From the NCBI RefSeq assembly GCF_028553725.1, contig NZ_CP067124.1, positions 3,460,001 through 3,524,000 on the forward strand: a stretch of DNA of 64,000 nt, in the 5' to 3' direction. This document shows positions 37,665-46,309 of the stretch, piece by piece. Below the pieces are notes generated by a model. The model searched no databases. It was not told where the DNA came from and saw only the letters and a list, made by a program, of their open reading frames with translations. Both the position numbers and the translations under genes were made by a program. How positions within the stretch are numbered: the first letter of the stretch is position 1; each line of letters begins with the position of its first letter. The DNA comes from Paracoccus alcaliphilus (lineage in GTDB: Bacteria; Pseudomonadota; Alphaproteobacteria; Rhodobacterales; Rhodobacteraceae).

Positions 37665-38579
37665 TCAGGCCGCAGGGTCACGCAACATCCGCAGCGCCTC
37701 GGTGCGCGACAGCCGCAGGATATGGGCGATATAGGGCAGGCTCAGGTCGTTTTCGCGGATCGCCGCATAAAGACGTCGCATCATCCCCCCCTGCCCCAAA
37801 GGCAGCAACGCCAGTTCGGGATTGGCCGCCTCTCGCCGCAGCACCCAGTCGGGCATGACCGCGATGCCGCGCCCGCTGGCCACCAGCATCACGGCGACAG
37901 CGGTCAGTTCCACCTGCCGCGTCCGGGCTGGCTCGACCCCGGCGGGTGTCAGGAACTGGCTGAACACATCCAGCCGCCCGCGATCCATCGGATAGGTGAT
38001 CAGCGTCTGATCCGCGAAATCGGCAGGCTCGGCCCAGCCCTTGGCGACCAGAGGGTGCCCCGCAGGCACCAGCAGCGTCGGTGAATAGTCGAACAGCGGC
38101 TGGAACGTCACGCCCGGCATCTCTTCGGGGTCCGAGGAAATCACCAGATCGACCTCTTCCCGGGCCAGCGCAGGCAGGGCGCTGAAGGCCAGCCGCTGGC
38201 GGATATCGACATCGACATCGGGCCATGTGCGGCGGAACATATCCAGCACCGGCAACAGCCAGTCGAAACAGGCATGGCATTCCATCGCGATATGCAACCG
38301 GCCCACGCGGCCCATCTCGACGCCCTTGAACTCGGCCTCGGTGGCGGCAACCAGCGGCAGCACCTGCTCGGCCAGCCGCAGCAGCCGCATCCCTGCCGCC
38401 GACAGCCGCATCGGCTTGGCGCGGCGCACGAACAGCTCGACCCCGGCCTGTTCCTCCAGCGCCTTGACCTGATGCGACAGCGCCGACTGGGTGATGTTCA
38501 GCACCTCGGCCGCGCGGGCCAGACCGCCCTGTTCATGAATCGCCCGAACCGTGCGAAGATGGCGCAATTCAAGATGCAT
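37665..38579 (-). CDS. LysR-family transcriptional regulator, MetR-like
   Basis: A 304-residue regulator starting 'MHLELRHLRTVRAIHEQGGLARAAEVLNITQSALSHQVKALEE', a LysR helix-turn-helix closely resembling MetR. It is divergent from metF, a known MetR target, and the intergenic region holds a 9-bp inverted repeat, so it probably senses homocysteine and controls methionine synthesis. Start ATG 38579 is preferred to 38600. Confidence 0.85.
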   Translation of the reverse strand: MHLELRHLRTVRAIHEQGGLARAAEVLNITQSALSHQVKALEEQAGVELFVRRAKPMRLSAAGMRLLRLAEQVLPLVAATEAEFKGVEMGRVGRLHIAMECHACFDWLLPVLDMFRRTWPDVDVDIRQRLAFSALPALAREEVDLVISSDPEEMPGVTFQPLFDYSPTLLVPAGHPLVAKGWAEPADFADQTLITYPMDRGRLDVFSQFLTPAGVEPARTRQVELTAVAVMLVASGRGIAVMPDWVLRREAANPELALLPLGQGGMMRRLYAAIRENDLSLPYIAHILRLSRTEALRMLRDPAA

Positions 38580-38589
38580 GTGAGCCGCC

Positions 38590-38615
38590 TTCATAATCAA
38601 CTTGAAGATTATGAA
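38590..38615. promoter_or_regulatory. Candidate operator between the MetR-like gene and metF
   Basis: TTCATAATC (38590-38598) and GATTATGAA (38607-38615) are perfect 9-bp inverted arms around AACTTGAA. MetR sites have TGAA and TTCA half-sites, which are present here. Confidence 0.6.
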
Positions 38616-38667
38616 TTTGTTTCACCGTTAGCACCGTGGCACAAGGCCCGAAAGGAAAGGAATCGAC

Positions 38668-39549
38668 ATGAGCCGCCCCGCGCCGAAAATCAGCTTCGAG
38701 TTTTTCCCGCCCAAGACGCTGGATGCCTCGTTCCGGCTGTGGGAAACCGCGCGCGCGCTGGCGCCGCTGCGGCCCGATTTCGTGTCCGTCACCTATGGCG
38801 CGGGCGGCACCACCCGCAAACTGACGCACGAGGCGGTGACGACCATCAACCGCCATTACGGCGTGAACGTGGCCGCCCACCTGACCTGCGTCGAGGCCAC
38901 GCGCGCCGAAACGCTGGAAATCGTCGGTTCCTATGCCGATGCCGGGATCCGCGAGATCGTGGCCCTGCGCGGCGACGCGCCCCGGGGTCAGGATCGTTTC
39001 ACCCCCCATCCCGACGGCTTTGCCAGTTCGGTCGAGTTGATCGAGGCGATCGCGGCGCGTGGCGACCTGACCATCCGCGTCGGCGCCTATCCCGAGCCGC
39101 ATCCCGACAGCAACGGCGCTGATGCCGATGTCGCCTGGCTGAAGCGCAAGCTGGACGCAGGCGCGACCAGCGCGATGACGCAGTTCTTCTTCGAGCCTGA
39201 AACCTTTTTCCGTTTCCGCGATAAATGCGCGGCGGCGGGGATCGAGGCGCCGATCATTCCGGGCATCCTGCCGATTCAGGGCTGGGCGGGCGCGCGCCGC
39301 TTTGCCGCCGCCTGCGGCACCAGCGTGCCGGGCCGGATCGAGGCCGCATTCGACAAGGCCGTGGCCGAGGGACCAGAGGCCGAGCGCAGGCTGGCCACCG
39401 ATCTGTGCATAGATCTGTGCGGCAAGCTGATCGAGGGCGGGGTGGACCGGCTGCATTTCTATACGCTGAACCGCCCGGAAATGACGCTGGATGTCTGCGC
39501 GGCACTGGGTATCCGTCCCGAAGGTAACGGGCTGGAAGCCGTCGCCTGA
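38668..39549 (+). CDS. metF: Methylenetetrahydrofolate reductase MetF
   Basis: Flavoprotein that reduces 5,10-methylene-THF to 5-methyl-THF for methionine synthesis. It has 293 residues: 'ISFEFFPPKTLDASF' at the N-terminus with the catalytic Glu, 'SVTYGAGGTTR', 'LTCVEATR', 'IVALRGDAPRG' and 'AMTQFFFEPETF', all standard. Ribosome-binding site AAAGGAA precedes the ATG. Expression probably responds to the divergent LysR regulator. Confidence 0.96.
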   Translation: MSRPAPKISFEFFPPKTLDASFRLWETARALAPLRPDFVSVTYGAGGTTRKLTHEAVTTINRHYGVNVAAHLTCVEATRAETLEIVGSYADAGIREIVALRGDAPRGQDRFTPHPDGFASSVELIEAIAARGDLTIRVGAYPEPHPDSNGADADVAWLKRKLDAGATSAMTQFFFEPETFFRFRDKCAAAGIEAPIIPGILPIQGWAGARRFAAACGTSVPGRIEAAFDKAVAEGPEAERRLATDLCIDLCGKLIEGGVDRLHFYTLNRPEMTLDVCAALGIRPEGNGLEAVA

Positions 39550-39556
39550 ACCGCCT

Positions 39557-40693
39557 TCAGCGACCGGCATCCTGTGATCCTTCAGTGCCGATCCCATCGC
39601 CAAGCGACACATCGTCGCCCAGCCACGGCTCTGGTGCGGGGTCGGGCTTGATCCTGCGCCCGCGAAAGCGCCGCCTTGGCCGGTCCAGCGCCTGATCGGC
39701 CAGATGCCCGGTCAGCAGCGCCGGGCCGGGATAGGGGCGCGGCACGCTCGGGTGCAGCGCCTCGTCGGGATTGGCGCCCACCAGACGCGGCGCCCGCGCC
39801 AGAAACGCCTTGCCCCATTGCCGCCATGTCCCGATTCCCGGCGCGGTCGGATCGCAGGGAAAATGCCGCCGCCAGCCCGGCGCCAGCGGCAACCCGACCT
39901 GCTCGGCACGGTCCAGCATCCAGACCAGCGGGATATTCGCCAGCGGCCGGGCAAATTCCAGCCCGCGCAACTGCCCGCCAATGTCGGAATGCGCGCCGCG
40001 GAACCACATCTGCTGGACCTGGCCGGTATCGGGCGCGTTCTCCCACAGCAGCGGGGCGAAGGCGGCGCGGGTTTCGTCCAGCGCCAGCGCGTGAAAACCG
40101 TTCTCGACCCCATCGACCAGCTTGGCGTCGTGAAAGCGGAACATCGGCTCGGTCACCATCCACAGCAGCGGCAGCCGCAACCCCAGCGCCGCCACCGTAT
40201 CAAAGCAGCAGATCGCGCGGATCGGCACCCGGGGATGGCAGCGTTTGCGGAATGCGGCCAGCGTGCCCTCTGCCCCGCCTTCGCGATACAGCCGCCATGC
40301 CAGCCGGGTGTTCCGCTCGGTCGCGCGTTCGGGGCGCAGCAGGCCGACCCGCGCGATCATCCCCGCAAGGCTGCGCAGCGCAAAGGCCCCGCGCGAATAG
40401 CCGAACAGAAAGATCAGATCGCCCGGACGCCAGCCATTGGCCAGCCAGCCATAAGCCTCGACGATGCGCCCCTCCAGCGCCCGGCCCATCGCCAGATCCG
40501 GCAATGTCTGCCAGCGGTTCCATTGCTGCCCCGAGGCGTAATACAGCCGCAGCCGCGCATCCGGCGCCGGCCCCAGATGTCCCCGCAGCAGGTCATGGAT
40601 GCGCCCGATGGAACTGCGCCGCCCATCGGCCAGCGAGGCGAAGGTGCCGTCGATCAAAAGGACATGAATCAGGGGCGGGCGAGTCGGCTGCAT
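39557..40693 (-). CDS. DUF2235 alpha/beta hydrolase (T6SS Tle1-like phospholipase domain)
   Basis: A 378-residue protein with 'HVLLIDGTFASLADGR' near the N-terminus, the nucleophile elbow 'FGYSRGAFALRSLAGMI', 'ICCFDTVAALGLRLP' and 'WFRGAHSDIGGQ', which together match DUF2235/Tle1-type phospholipases. No VgrG, PAAR or immunity gene is adjacent, so a secreted effector role is unsupported; an orphan intracellular hydrolase is equally likely. No signal peptide seen. Confidence 0.8.
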   Translation of the reverse strand: MQPTRPPLIHVLLIDGTFASLADGRRSSIGRIHDLLRGHLGPAPDARLRLYYASGQQWNRWQTLPDLAMGRALEGRIVEAYGWLANGWRPGDLIFLFGYSRGAFALRSLAGMIARVGLLRPERATERNTRLAWRLYREGGAEGTLAAFRKRCHPRVPIRAICCFDTVAALGLRLPLLWMVTEPMFRFHDAKLVDGVENGFHALALDETRAAFAPLLWENAPDTGQVQQMWFRGAHSDIGGQLRGLEFARPLANIPLVWMLDRAEQVGLPLAPGWRRHFPCDPTAPGIGTWRQWGKAFLARAPRLVGANPDEALHPSVPRPYPGPALLTGHLADQALDRPRRRFRGRRIKPDPAPEPWLGDDVSLGDGIGTEGSQDAGR

Positions 40694-40727
40694 CGCCCGA
40701 ACCTAGCATGGCAATGTAAGTTTTCGG

Positions 40728-41882
40728 TTACTCCAAAGCCATCACGGTCGCGTGGGTCATCTGCCCGAAACCGTTGAAACGGGTGCTGGTAACGGTGGAA
40801 TAGGCACCCGCGCCATGGAAGACGACGAAATCGCCATCGGTGATATCCTCGGGCAGGCTCAGCTCGCCCGGCAGGCGGTCCACGGAATCGCAGGTCGGGC
40901 CAAAGATGACGCGGCCCGAACGCTCTGCCTCGCGCGGTTTGCCTTCGGGCGACAGGACCTGCACGCGGTCGATATTGCCGATGATCGGCAGTTCCGACAG
41001 CCCGCCATAGACCCCGTCATTCAGGAACACATTGGCCCCGTCGCGCACCGCCTTAACGCGGGTAATCAGCGAAAACGCATCGGCGCACAGACCCCGGCCC
41101 GGCTCGCAGACCAGCGCGGGGGCGTCGTCGCCGAAACATTCCACAACGGTGTCGCCAATCTCGGTGAAGATCGACTCCAGATCGGGTTCGACGCCGGTGA
41201 CGCGATGCGACGGAAACCCACCGCCGACATTCAACCGATGCGCCCGCACGCCTGCCATGTCGCAGATATTGCGCACCTCGCGGATATAGCTTTCCCAGGC
41301 GATGGGATCAGTGCATTGCGTCCCCGGATGGAAGGTCAGCGATGGGACATAGCCGCGCGCGGCGACCTCTTTCAGCATGTCGGCGGCATATTCCGGGCTG
41401 GCCCCGAATTTCGAGCCGAAATCATAGACCGCGCCCATCACCGGCAGCTTGAAGCGGGGCGAGATCTCGACCCCCTCGCCATCGACCGAGGTCGGTACCT
41501 GCGCGAACAGCTTGTCCAATTCGCTGCGGCTGTCCACCGACCACGCCCTGATGCCCGCCGCCAACGCATGGGCGATCTCGGCGTCCGAGCGCACCGGGTT
41601 GTGGTAATGCCGCGCCGCGCGGGGGGCCAGACGCCCGACCAGATCGATCTCGGACGGAGAGGCGACGTCAAAGCCGCCGATCCCCGCCGTCACAAGGTTC
41701 TGGATCACGGCATCGCCCGGATTGGACTTGACCGCATAGGTCACAAGCCCCGGAAATCCCTTGATGAAGGTCCGGGCGCGGTCCTGCAATACGGTCGGTG
41801 CAAAGACCATGACCGGGTTTTCGGGCTGAGTATGTCGGATGATCTCGGCCGGATTGTCCCAGACGGTCTTCTGTTGTCCCAT
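40728..41882 (-). CDS. Ornithine/lysine/diaminopimelate decarboxylase family protein (PLP, alanine racemase fold)
   Basis: A 384-residue fold-type III PLP decarboxylase. PLP Lys52 is in 'TYAVKSNPGDAVI'; 'LNVGGGFPSHR' and 'CEPGRGLCADA' bind the phosphate, and 'FGPTCDSVDRLPGE' contains the Cys and Asp used in catalysis and substrate choice. The C-D-S-V-D pattern fits ornithine or lysine decarboxylase rather than diaminopimelate decarboxylase, hence putrescine/cadaverine production. A divergent Lrp gene follows. Confidence 0.88.
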   Translation of the reverse strand: MGQQKTVWDNPAEIIRHTQPENPVMVFAPTVLQDRARTFIKGFPGLVTYAVKSNPGDAVIQNLVTAGIGGFDVASPSEIDLVGRLAPRAARHYHNPVRSDAEIAHALAAGIRAWSVDSRSELDKLFAQVPTSVDGEGVEISPRFKLPVMGAVYDFGSKFGASPEYAADMLKEVAARGYVPSLTFHPGTQCTDPIAWESYIREVRNICDMAGVRAHRLNVGGGFPSHRVTGVEPDLESIFTEIGDTVVECFGDDAPALVCEPGRGLCADAFSLITRVKAVRDGANVFLNDGVYGGLSELPIIGNIDRVQVLSPEGKPREAERSGRVIFGPTCDSVDRLPGELSLPEDITDGDFVVFHGAGAYSTVTSTRFNGFGQMTHATVMALE

Positions 41883-42057
41883 TTCGGGTCCTTTCGCGCG
41901 TTCATGCTGTGTCGAAGGGGCAAGAGTGCCTCAACACAGAATGGCGCTTTTGGTTTCCAATTTCACCGATGAAAAGCATAGATTCGCCCAAGCATGCCGT
42001 TATTATGACGAAATGGGTGACATTTTGACGACATGACGGCGCAAGCGGGGGATTCGG

Positions 42058-42489
42058 GTGGACGATCTGGACCGGAACATTCTGGCGCAACTGTCGCAGG
42101 ACGCGCGCATGTCGGTCGCGGTGCTGTCGCGGCGGCTGAAGGTGGCGCGCTCGACCGTGCAGGCGCGGCTGGAGCGGCTGGAGAATACCGGCGCGATCGC
42201 GGGCTATACCCTGCGTCTGGGCGAGGCGGCGCGGGCATCGCGTATCCGCGCCACCGTGCTGGTCACGACCGAGCCGCGCAGCCTGCCCGCGATTCTGGCG
42301 CGGCTGCGGGTTCTGCCGCAGGTCGAACGGATCCATTCCACCAGTGGCCGGGTGGACCTGCTGCTGCAACTGGCGACCGCCACCACCTCGGAACTGGATG
42401 ACATTCTGGACCGGATCGGCGGGATCGAGGGCGTGCGATCCTCGGAAAGCCTGATCCACCTGTCCACCAAGCTGGACCGCGCGCTTTAG
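42058..42489 (+). CDS. Lrp/AsnC-family transcriptional regulator
   Basis: A 143-residue regulator starting at a GTG ('DDLDRNILAQLSQDARMSVAVLSRRLKVARSTVQARLERLENTG'), with a RAM domain ('VERIHSTSGRVDLLLQLATATTSELD'). It is divergent from the amino acid decarboxylase gene and probably controls it. The shared intergenic region carries an imperfect GACGAAATG/CATTTTGAC inverted repeat around 42008-42030. It converges on the HxlR gene with a 4-bp overlap. Confidence 0.9.
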   Translation: MDDLDRNILAQLSQDARMSVAVLSRRLKVARSTVQARLERLENTGAIAGYTLRLGEAARASRIRATVLVTTEPRSLPAILARLRVLPQVERIHSTSGRVDLLLQLATATTSELDDILDRIGGIEGVRSSESLIHLSTKLDRAL

Positions 42490-43139
42490 GACGACAGCCG
42501 GAACAGATCGACGAACTGCTGCGCGGCACAGGTATCGCCGTCGATTTCGACCACCCAGCCTTCGGCCAGATCGCGCAGCGGCATCGGCCCATAGACCGCG
42601 ATAGCCAGATTGTTGCCGTCGCCCCGCAGCACGAAATCCGCCGTCATGTCGCTGACAGCTTCGGGGCGCAGGATGCCGTCACCGTTCAGCCGCAGCAGGA
42701 AGGCCTCATGCCCGCAGCGAAAGCCCGCCGCGACGGTCCGGCCCCGCGCCGCCGCGGTGTCGATCATCACGGTCATCGAGATCATCAGCGCCGTCGGACT
42801 GATGAATCGGCGTGGATCATGGCCGGGATGGGACGCGCCCCAGCGGCACATCGCCTGCAACACCGGCAGCAGCCCGCGCCCGGATTCGGTCAGCCCATAG
42901 GCGCCCAGATTGGCGTCATGCTGCACGACGCCCGCATGAACCAATTGCCCCAGCCGCTGCGTCAGCACCCCGGGGGTGATCCCCGGCAGCCCGGTTCGGA
43001 TGGCCTGAAACCGCTTTGCCGTCAGCATCAGTTCACGCACCACCAGCAGCGCCCAACGGTCGCCCACCACGTTCAGCGCATGGGCGACAAGGCACCCCTC
43101 GTCATAGCGGATCCGCGTCATTTCGCCTGTCTTGGTCAT
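42486..43139 (-). CDS. HxlR-family transcriptional regulator
   Basis: A 217-residue protein. The N-terminal HxlR winged helix ('CLVAHALNVVGDRWALLVVRELMLTAKRFQAIRTGLPGITPGVLTQRL') is followed by a C-terminal extension of about 110 residues that is longer than the typical 100-150-residue HxlR protein and may hold an SCP2-like ligand domain. It is divergent from the DUF1428-VOC-GST-hydrolase operon and probably regulates it through the TTTTCATACT repeats. Confidence 0.88.
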   Translation of the reverse strand: MTKTGEMTRIRYDEGCLVAHALNVVGDRWALLVVRELMLTAKRFQAIRTGLPGITPGVLTQRLGQLVHAGVVQHDANLGAYGLTESGRGLLPVLQAMCRWGASHPGHDPRRFISPTALMISMTVMIDTAAARGRTVAAGFRCGHEAFLLRLNGDGILRPEAVSDMTADFVLRGDGNNLAIAVYGPMPLRDLAEGWVVEIDGDTCAAQQFVDLFRLSS

Positions 43140-43140
43140 A

Positions 43141-43170
43141 TTTTCATACTATCAGTTGCTTTTTCATACT
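43141..43170. promoter_or_regulatory. Direct repeat operator candidate for the HxlR regulator
   Basis: TTTTCATACT occurs at 43141-43150 and again at 43161-43170, exactly 20 bp apart (two helical turns), immediately upstream of the HxlR start. HxlR-type proteins often bind such AT-rich repeats. Confidence 0.5.
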
Positions 43171-43229
43171 GCAAGAGTCATGCTCCGATTCGGAGGGACG
43201 ATTCCGATCACATCCTCAGGGAGGCTGAG

Positions 43230-43949
43230 ATGACCTATTACAGCGGCTTTGTGGCTGCGGTGCCGACAGCGAACCGGCAGGCCTATATCGACCACGCGAC
43301 GCAATCCTGGCCGATCTTCCAGAAACGCGGCGCAACCCGGATGGTCGAGTGCTGGGGCGAAGATGTCACCCGGGGCAAGCAGACCGACTTTTACCGCGCG
43401 ACCGGGGCCAGTGACGACGAAACCCCGGTCTTTTCATGGATCGAATGGCCGGATCGCGAAACCTGCGACAAGGCTTGGGCCGACATGATGGCCGATCCCG
43501 ACATGCAGCAGATGCCGGACATGCCGTTCGACGGGATGCGGATGTTCTGGGGCGGCTTCTCGCCCATCGTCACCGAGGGCGAAAGCCGGCCCGGCAGCTA
43601 TGTTCAGGGTTTCGTGCTGGCGGCCCCGGCGGACAGGAAACAGGCCTATATCGACATGGCCCGCAGCGCGACCGAGATGTTCGCCCGCCTTGGCGCCACC
43701 CATCAGATCGAATGTTGGGGCGAGGATGTGCCCCACGGCAAGGTGACCGATTTCTATCGCGCGACCGACGCGAAAGAGGGCGAGGTGCCGTTGTTTTCGT
43801 GGATCGAATGGCCCGACCGGGAAACCTGCGACAAGGCCGCCAAACAGATGGAGGCCGAGATGGAAAGCATGGAAATGCCGACCGAGATGCCCTTTGACGG
43901 GATGCGCATGTTCTGGGGCGGCTTCACCCCCATCGTTGACAAGAATTGA
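43230..43949 (+). CDS. Tandem DUF1428 protein
   Basis: A 239-residue protein made of two homologous halves (about 1-118 and 125-239). Each has 'Y-x-x-G-F-V-x-A-x-P', 'ECWGEDV', 'TDFYRAT', 'FSWIEWPDRETCDKA' and 'MPFDGMRMFWGGF'. DUF1428 is normally a single ~115-residue dimeric ferredoxin-like domain of unknown function (E. coli YbaA group), so this looks like an internally fused dimer. AGGGAGG precedes the ATG. Confidence 0.85.
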   Translation: MTYYSGFVAAVPTANRQAYIDHATQSWPIFQKRGATRMVECWGEDVTRGKQTDFYRATGASDDETPVFSWIEWPDRETCDKAWADMMADPDMQQMPDMPFDGMRMFWGGFSPIVTEGESRPGSYVQGFVLAAPADRKQAYIDMARSATEMFARLGATHQIECWGEDVPHGKVTDFYRATDAKEGEVPLFSWIEWPDRETCDKAAKQMEAEMESMEMPTEMPFDGMRMFWGGFTPIVDKN

Positions 43950-43958
43950 GAGGACAGG

Positions 43959-44741
43959 ATGACCCATCACGGCCTGCCCGTCTGGTATGAACTCAGCACC
44001 TCGAAAGGTGCCCTTGCCGATGCCGGGGCGTTCTATGCCCGCGTCCTTGACTGGTCCGTCAATGATGCCGGGATGGAGGGCTTTACCTATCACCTTGCCA
44101 CCGCCGGTGGCGACATGGTCGCCGGGCTGATGGAGATCCCTGATTTCGTCGGACAGATGCCGCCCGCATGGCTGACCTATTTCGGCGTCACCGATGCCGA
44201 CCGGGTGGCGGATCAGATCCTTGCGGCGGGCGGCACCATCCATCGTCCGCCCACCGACATCCCCGGCACCGGCCGCTTTGCCGTCGCCGCCGATCCGCAG
44301 GGCGCGGGCTTTGGCATCCTTCAGCCCCTGCCGATGCCCGAGGGTCAGGGCGGCAATGCCTTCGACCAGTCCCGCCCCGGACATGGCAACTGGAACGAGC
44401 TCAACTCGACCGACCCCGATGCCGGGTTCGACTTCTATTCCACCCTGTTCGGCTGGCAGAAGTCTCAGGCGATGGATATGGGCGAGATGGGCACCTATCA
44501 GCTGTTCAGCCATGACGGCGCCGATATCGGCGCGGTGATGGGTCTGGGCGATTCGCCTGTGCCTCACTGGCTGACCTATTTCGGCGTGACCGACATCGAC
44601 AGCGCCATCCGGCGGCTGGACGAGGCGGGCGGCAAGCTGCATCACGGCCCCATTCAGGTGCCCGGTGACGCATGGATCGCCGTCGCCACCGATCCGCAGG
44701 GCGCATGGTTCGCCATGGTCGGCCCAAGGGGCACGGCATGA
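43959..44741 (+). CDS. Tandem-domain VOC family protein
   Basis: A 260-residue protein with two VOC domains of about 125 residues ('VWYELSTSKGALADAGAFYARVLDW' and 'NWNELNSTDPDAGFDFYSTLFGW'), each with 'P-x-W-L-T-Y-F-G-V-T-D'. This resembles the CFP30B/hydroxylase-type VOC proteins of actinobacteria and alphaproteobacteria. Enzymatic activity is unknown. It starts 9 bp after the DUF1428 gene and overlaps the GST gene by 4 bp. Confidence 0.85.
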   Translation: MTHHGLPVWYELSTSKGALADAGAFYARVLDWSVNDAGMEGFTYHLATAGGDMVAGLMEIPDFVGQMPPAWLTYFGVTDADRVADQILAAGGTIHRPPTDIPGTGRFAVAADPQGAGFGILQPLPMPEGQGGNAFDQSRPGHGNWNELNSTDPDAGFDFYSTLFGWQKSQAMDMGEMGTYQLFSHDGADIGAVMGLGDSPVPHWLTYFGVTDIDSAIRRLDEAGGKLHHGPIQVPGDAWIAVATDPQGAWFAMVGPRGTA

Positions 44742-45388
44742 CGCTGATTCTGACCACATATGACTGGGTGCCCGAGTTTCCCCGCGGCTATGTGCGCGAT
44801 CTGCGCATCCGCTGGCTGCTGGAAGAGATCGGGCGACCCTATCAGGTGGACACCGTGCCCCTGCGCGAAAAATCGGCGGCGCATATCGCCCGTCAGCCTT
44901 TCGCGCAGGTGCCGATGATCCTCGACGGCGATCTGTCGCTGTTCGAATCCGGTGCCATCCTGCTCTATCTGGCCGAGGGCAGCGCCTTGCTGCCAAAGGG
45001 GCAGGATCACCCCCGCACCGTGCAATGGCTGATCGCGGCGCTGAACAGTATCGAGCCCGGCGCGCTGGCCTGGATCGTGGCGAAGTTCTTCGACAAGGAC
45101 GACGTCACGGCCGCCCGACGGGAAAGCTTTCTGCACGAACGTCTGGCGCAATTGCAGGAGGCGCTGAAGGATCGCGACTGGCTGGTGGGCGACGGATTTA
45201 CCGTGGCCGATCTGTTGATGTCCGACATTCTGCGCATCCCGGCCGAATCCGGCCTGCTGGACGATCTGCCGCAACTGGCCGCCTATCTGGAACGCGCGAC
45301 GGACCGGCCCGCGTTCCGCAAGGCGCTGGCCGATCAGATGGCGCATTGGCAGGCGGCGGATGAACGACATAAGGGCGCACCCGAATGA
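44738..45388 (+). CDS. Glutathione S-transferase family protein
   Basis: A 216-residue GST: thioredoxin-like N-terminal domain with 'DLRIRWLLEEIGRPYQ' and the glutathione-binding 'PFAQVPMILDGDLSLFESGAILLYLAE', then an all-helical C-terminal domain ('DWLVGDGFTVADLLMSDILR'). It overlaps both neighbours by 4 bp, so the operon is translationally coupled. The substrate is unknown; detoxification of electrophiles is the usual role. Confidence 0.9.
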   Translation: MTLILTTYDWVPEFPRGYVRDLRIRWLLEEIGRPYQVDTVPLREKSAAHIARQPFAQVPMILDGDLSLFESGAILLYLAEGSALLPKGQDHPRTVQWLIAALNSIEPGALAWIVAKFFDKDDVTAARRESFLHERLAQLQEALKDRDWLVGDGFTVADLLMSDILRIPAESGLLDDLPQLAAYLERATDRPAFRKALADQMAHWQAADERHKGAPE

Positions 45389-46233
45389 GGCCGCTGCTGC
45401 TGTTGGCCCTTGCCGCGCTGCCCGCCACGGCGCTGGCCGACATCATCGAGGTTGACGCGCACCCGGTCTGGTACGAGGTGCATGGCGACCTGACGCCGGA
45501 TCAGCCGCCGATCCTGCTGCTGCATGGCGGCGCGATGAATACCGCGCTGACATGGGCGGACCTGATCCCGGTGCTGTCGCAGGACCGCGCCGTCATCGGC
45601 ATCGACCAGCAGGGCCACGGCCGCACCGCCGATCGCGACCAGCCGATCACGATGGACAGCATGCGCCGCGATACCCTGGCGGTGCTGGACGCGCTGCAGG
45701 TCGATTCGGCGCATGTGGTCGGCTTTTCGATGGGCGGGATGCTGGGCTATGATCTGGCGGTTCATGCGCCGGATCGCGTCGCCTCGCTGAACGCGATTTC
45801 CGCCGCGCAAAGCAATGACGGCATGCATCCCGGTCTGGTCGCCGCGAACCGCGATCCCGGCCAGCTGCCCGATGCCGAAACGCTGGCGCTGCTGCCCTCG
45901 CCCTGGGACATGCTGGCAATGCGCCAAAGCTGGATGGAGCAGAACCCCGACGCCCCCGACGGCATGACTAAGGTGCTGACCAAACTGGGCCGTTTCATCG
46001 CCTCGGACTGGGGCTGGAGCGATGAGGAACTGGTCGCCATCACCGCCCCCACCCAGATCCTGCTGGGCGACAGCGATTTCCTGCCGCCCGAACATGGCGC
46101 GCATCTGGCAGCTTTGATTCCCGATGCATGGCTGGCGGTACTGCCCGACACCACGCATCTGAACATCATCCACCGGCCCGAACTGCCCGACCTGCTGATC
46201 GCCCGCATCAAGGCGGCCGAGGCCGGTCAATGA
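45385..46233 (+). CDS. Alpha/beta hydrolase with signal peptide
   Basis: A 282-residue hydrolase with a Sec signal peptide (residues 1-18, '[15 protein letters not shown]'). '[14 protein letters not shown]' provides the oxyanion hole, '[12 protein letters not shown]' holds the Ser, '[10 protein letters not shown]' the Asp and '[10 protein letters not shown]' the His. It is a periplasmic or exported esterase of unknown substrate. Overlaps the GST gene by 4 bp. Confidence 0.88.
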   Translation: MRPLLLLALAALPATALADIIEVDAHPVWYEVHGDLTPDQPPILLLHGGAMNTALTWADLIPVLSQDRAVIGIDQQGHGRTADRDQPITMDSMRRDTLAVLDALQVDSAHVVGFSMGGMLGYDLAVHAPDRVASLNAISAAQSNDGMHPGLVAANRDPGQLPDAETLALLPSPWDMLAMRQSWMEQNPDAPDGMTKVLTKLGRFIASDWGWSDEELVAITAPTQILLGDSDFLPPEHGAHLAALIPDAWLAVLPDTTHLNIIHRPELPDLLIARIKAAEAGQ

Positions 46234-46309
46234 TCGCATTTCGCGCCGCGTCTCTTGGCCTTTCCGCGTCATTTCGCTAATCCATCCCCAAGCAAGGGGA
46301 TCAGCCGAC

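Noticed and set aside
39557..40693. A type VI secretion effector-immunity module
   Set aside because: Only the Tle1-like hydrolase is present; no VgrG, PAAR, chaperone or immunity gene is adjacent.
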